DNA from: Anaerobacillus sp. | Lineage (GTDB): Bacteria; Bacillota; Bacilli; Bacillales; Anaerobacillaceae | DNA: 6,773 nt | Assembly: GCA_007118195.1 (NCBI GenBank) | Contig: SKSA01000072.1 | Coordinates: 1-6,773, forward strand | Direction: 5' to 3' | In this document: positions 5,356-6,773 of the stretch, piece after piece | Position numbering within the stretch: position 1 is the first letter of the stretch | Layout: every line of letters begins with the position of its first letter | Made by a program: the position numbers and the translations under genes | Notes under the pieces: generated by a model | Seen by the model: only the letters and a program-made list of their open reading frames with translations | Database searches by the model: none | Told to the model about the DNA's origin: nothing

Positions 5356-6702
5356 TTATGCTGATCTATATACAGGTTCAGCATGATCAAGTTTTTCGAC
5401 TTTTTCTTCTTCCCCGTTCATTGCATTAATAAAAATGCGATACGTATCATTGTTAATTACACCAAAGAACTCATAAGTTAAAACTTCTTCACCGAGATCA
5501 TTTTTAATCATCGCCACATGATGCTCCATCACTTCTAATGCCGGATTTAAACCTTCTTTTGCTTCTTCTAATGAAATTGCTGGATCTTCAACGTCTCTAT
5601 CACGATGGTTAGCTAAATAAGCTGATGCCTCATACCCGATTATTTCACCATCTTCTAATGAAACGTCGATAATTACAGAGTCAGGATAAACCCTCACATT
5701 ATCTTTTAAATATGCAAAGTTAAATACGCCTACAGAGTTATATTGTTTACTGTCTACAAGTTGCATATCATTAATATCGTTTTTTTGTAACAGCTCTTTT
5801 GCTCTTTTTGAAGCTTCATTAAGGCTAATTGTCGTGTCACCGACTTGTCGATCTTGTAATAGCCAAATTGGATGACCACCTTTTTTTGAGATATCCATAT
5901 AAATATCTACTTCATGTTCAGGATCATTTATTTTTATACTATATGATTCGTAAGCTAACCCTTCACCTGTCTCTTCAATTTCAACTTCAACATTTTCTAA
6001 TTCAACAAAATTTAAAGCAATTTCTCTTGCCTCTTCTTCTGTTATTTCTTCTCCGTTTAAGCGTTCTTTTAACGCTTCATCATTTTGTTGAAGTTGTGGT
6101 AATTCTGAACCCCATTCAACTTCACTAAAACCTTCTACTTTTTCATCAACAATCTTAAAACCATTAACGATCGCATTATCTAGTGGCTCATCTTCAGAAG
6201 CTAGCGCTAACTCAACATCCATCCAACGAAGGTTTTCTTGGATAACCATCGATTGCACTTGACGCATTTCATTTTGAATTTCACCACTTTGTTCATAAAG
6301 TTGTTCTAATGTTTGATACTCTTCTTCTGACAATGGTTCATTGTCCAAATCTCTAATCGCATTGCGATAACTAAATTGTCCAACTTTATATAAATATTCT
6401 TCAGTTTTGCTAAATGGCATTAACGCTAATGGCAGTTGTCCTAAATCGTTTTGCGCCATTGATGTTATTCGCCAAACTTCAGCTAACGAAGGCGAAAGTT
6501 GATTTCTCGAATTCATCGCTAAGGTTGACCCGATTTCATCGTGCAACTGGTCTAGATGATAGGTTAAATCATGAAAAGCTCTTTGATAATTGTTTTCTGC
6601 TTTAATGAGAATTGAATTTTTCTCTTGATGTTCTTGGTATCCCCAATATGCTGTTGATACAACGGCAACTGCTAACACAGCTACTAAAATAGTTCGTACC
6701 AT
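5356..6702 (-). CDS. ypeB: Spore germination protein YpeB
   Basis: YpeB is a spore inner-membrane-associated protein that SleB needs for its stable presence in dormant spores; the two depend on each other. The protein has 448 residues (about 450 in B. subtilis). An uncleaved-looking signal anchor lies at about 3-20 (RTILVAVLAVAVVSTAYW). It is followed by a helical, coiled-coil-prone N-terminal region (about 30-190) and three PepSY-type repeats at about 218-284, 290-362 and 375-440. The repeats begin EEITEEEAREIAL, TTISLNEASKRAKEL and PAISLEEAKEGL and each ends in beta strands. The composition is strongly acidic. The ATG follows GGAGGTGA (6716-6709) by six bases and lies 15 bases after the sleB stop, so the two form one operon. 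In B. subtilis that operon is made in the forespore under sigma-G; its promoter would be upstream of sleB, outside this window. Confidence 0.96.
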   Translation of the reverse strand: MVRTILVAVLAVAVVSTAYWGYQEHQEKNSILIKAENNYQRAFHDLTYHLDQLHDEIGSTLAMNSRNQLSPSLAEVWRITSMAQNDLGQLPLALMPFSKTEEYLYKVGQFSYRNAIRDLDNEPLSEEEYQTLEQLYEQSGEIQNEMRQVQSMVIQENLRWMDVELALASEDEPLDNAIVNGFKIVDEKVEGFSEVEWGSELPQLQQNDEALKERLNGEEITEEEAREIALNFVELENVEVEIEETGEGLAYESYSIKINDPEHEVDIYMDISKKGGHPIWLLQDRQVGDTTISLNEASKRAKELLQKNDINDMQLVDSKQYNSVGVFNFAYLKDNVRVYPDSVIIDVSLEDGEIIGYEASAYLANHRDRDVEDPAISLEEAKEGLNPALEVMEHHVAMIKNDLGEEVLTYEFFGVINNDTYRIFINAMNGEEEKVEKLDHAEPVYRSA

Positions 6703-6717
6703 CTTTACTCACCTCCG

Positions 6718-6773
6718 TTATTTACAGAAAATATGTTTACCGATTTTTTTAATTTGCGGTCTCGTCCAAATCC
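6718..6773 (-). CDS. sleB: C-terminal end of spore cortex-lytic enzyme SleB (partial)
   Basis: Read from the right edge on the minus strand, one frame gives IWTRPQIKKIGKHIFCK and then TAA at 6720-6718, so only 17 codons lie in the window. The W-x-RP...IG-x-H-x-F pattern is how SleB-type cortex hydrolases end. The gene lies immediately upstream of ypeB, as in the standard sleB-ypeB operon. SleB is a lytic transglycosylase acting on muramic-delta-lactam-containing cortex peptidoglycan; its catalytic domain is outside the window. The other two frames give no recognisable C-terminus. The call rests on a short tail plus strong context. Confidence 0.8.
   Translation of the reverse strand, partial: IWTRPQIKKIGKHIFCK

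Overview
This window comes from a low-GC, spore-forming member of the Bacillaceae. It carries the sleB-ypeB germination pair next to ypfA, ypfB, cmk, ypfD, fni and ypzI homologues, a neighbourhood familiar from Bacillus subtilis. The plsC between cmk and ypfD differs from B. subtilis, whose plsC lies elsewhere. The species cannot be named from the sequence alone.

Layout, left to right. Positions 1-360 hold no supported gene but are full of inverted repeats. Two hairpins (about 2-83 and 134-205) each carry one copy of an almost identical 27-base motif in the loop, with a third hairpin (84-117) between them. A 44-residue YpzI-family gene follows on the + strand (361-495). It converges on the rest of the window across a compact bidirectional terminator (503-539). 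All remaining genes are on the - strand. In transcription order (right to left) they are: the last 17 codons of sleB, ypeB, a 97-base long imperfect palindrome with perfect 10-base ends (5244-5340), ypfA (PilZ, c-di-GMP effector), ypfB (small DUF5359-type membrane protein), a 163-base gap, then cmk, plsC, ypfD and fni packed tightly together.

Three units can be inferred. sleB-ypeB is the cortex-lysis module: SleB cuts spore peptidoglycan during germination and YpeB is its membrane-anchored partner. ypfA-ypfB follows the palindrome and has a predicted c-di-GMP-responsive flagellar brake as its recognisable member. cmk-plsC-ypfD-fni combines nucleotide metabolism (CMP/dCMP kinase), phospholipid synthesis (lysophosphatidate acyltransferase), an S1-domain RNA-binding protein and isoprenoid synthesis (type 2 IPP isomerase). 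Overlap or near-zero spacing in this last block suggests co-transcription and possibly translational coupling.

The coding content is ordinary, conserved core-genome material and no new multi-gene system is visible. The points worth a second look are non-coding: the structured repeat region at the left edge, the MITE-like palindrome between ypeB and ypfA, and a near-perfect short palindrome in the ypfA leader. Three start codons (fni, plsC, ypfA) also need care because non-ATG codons are involved.
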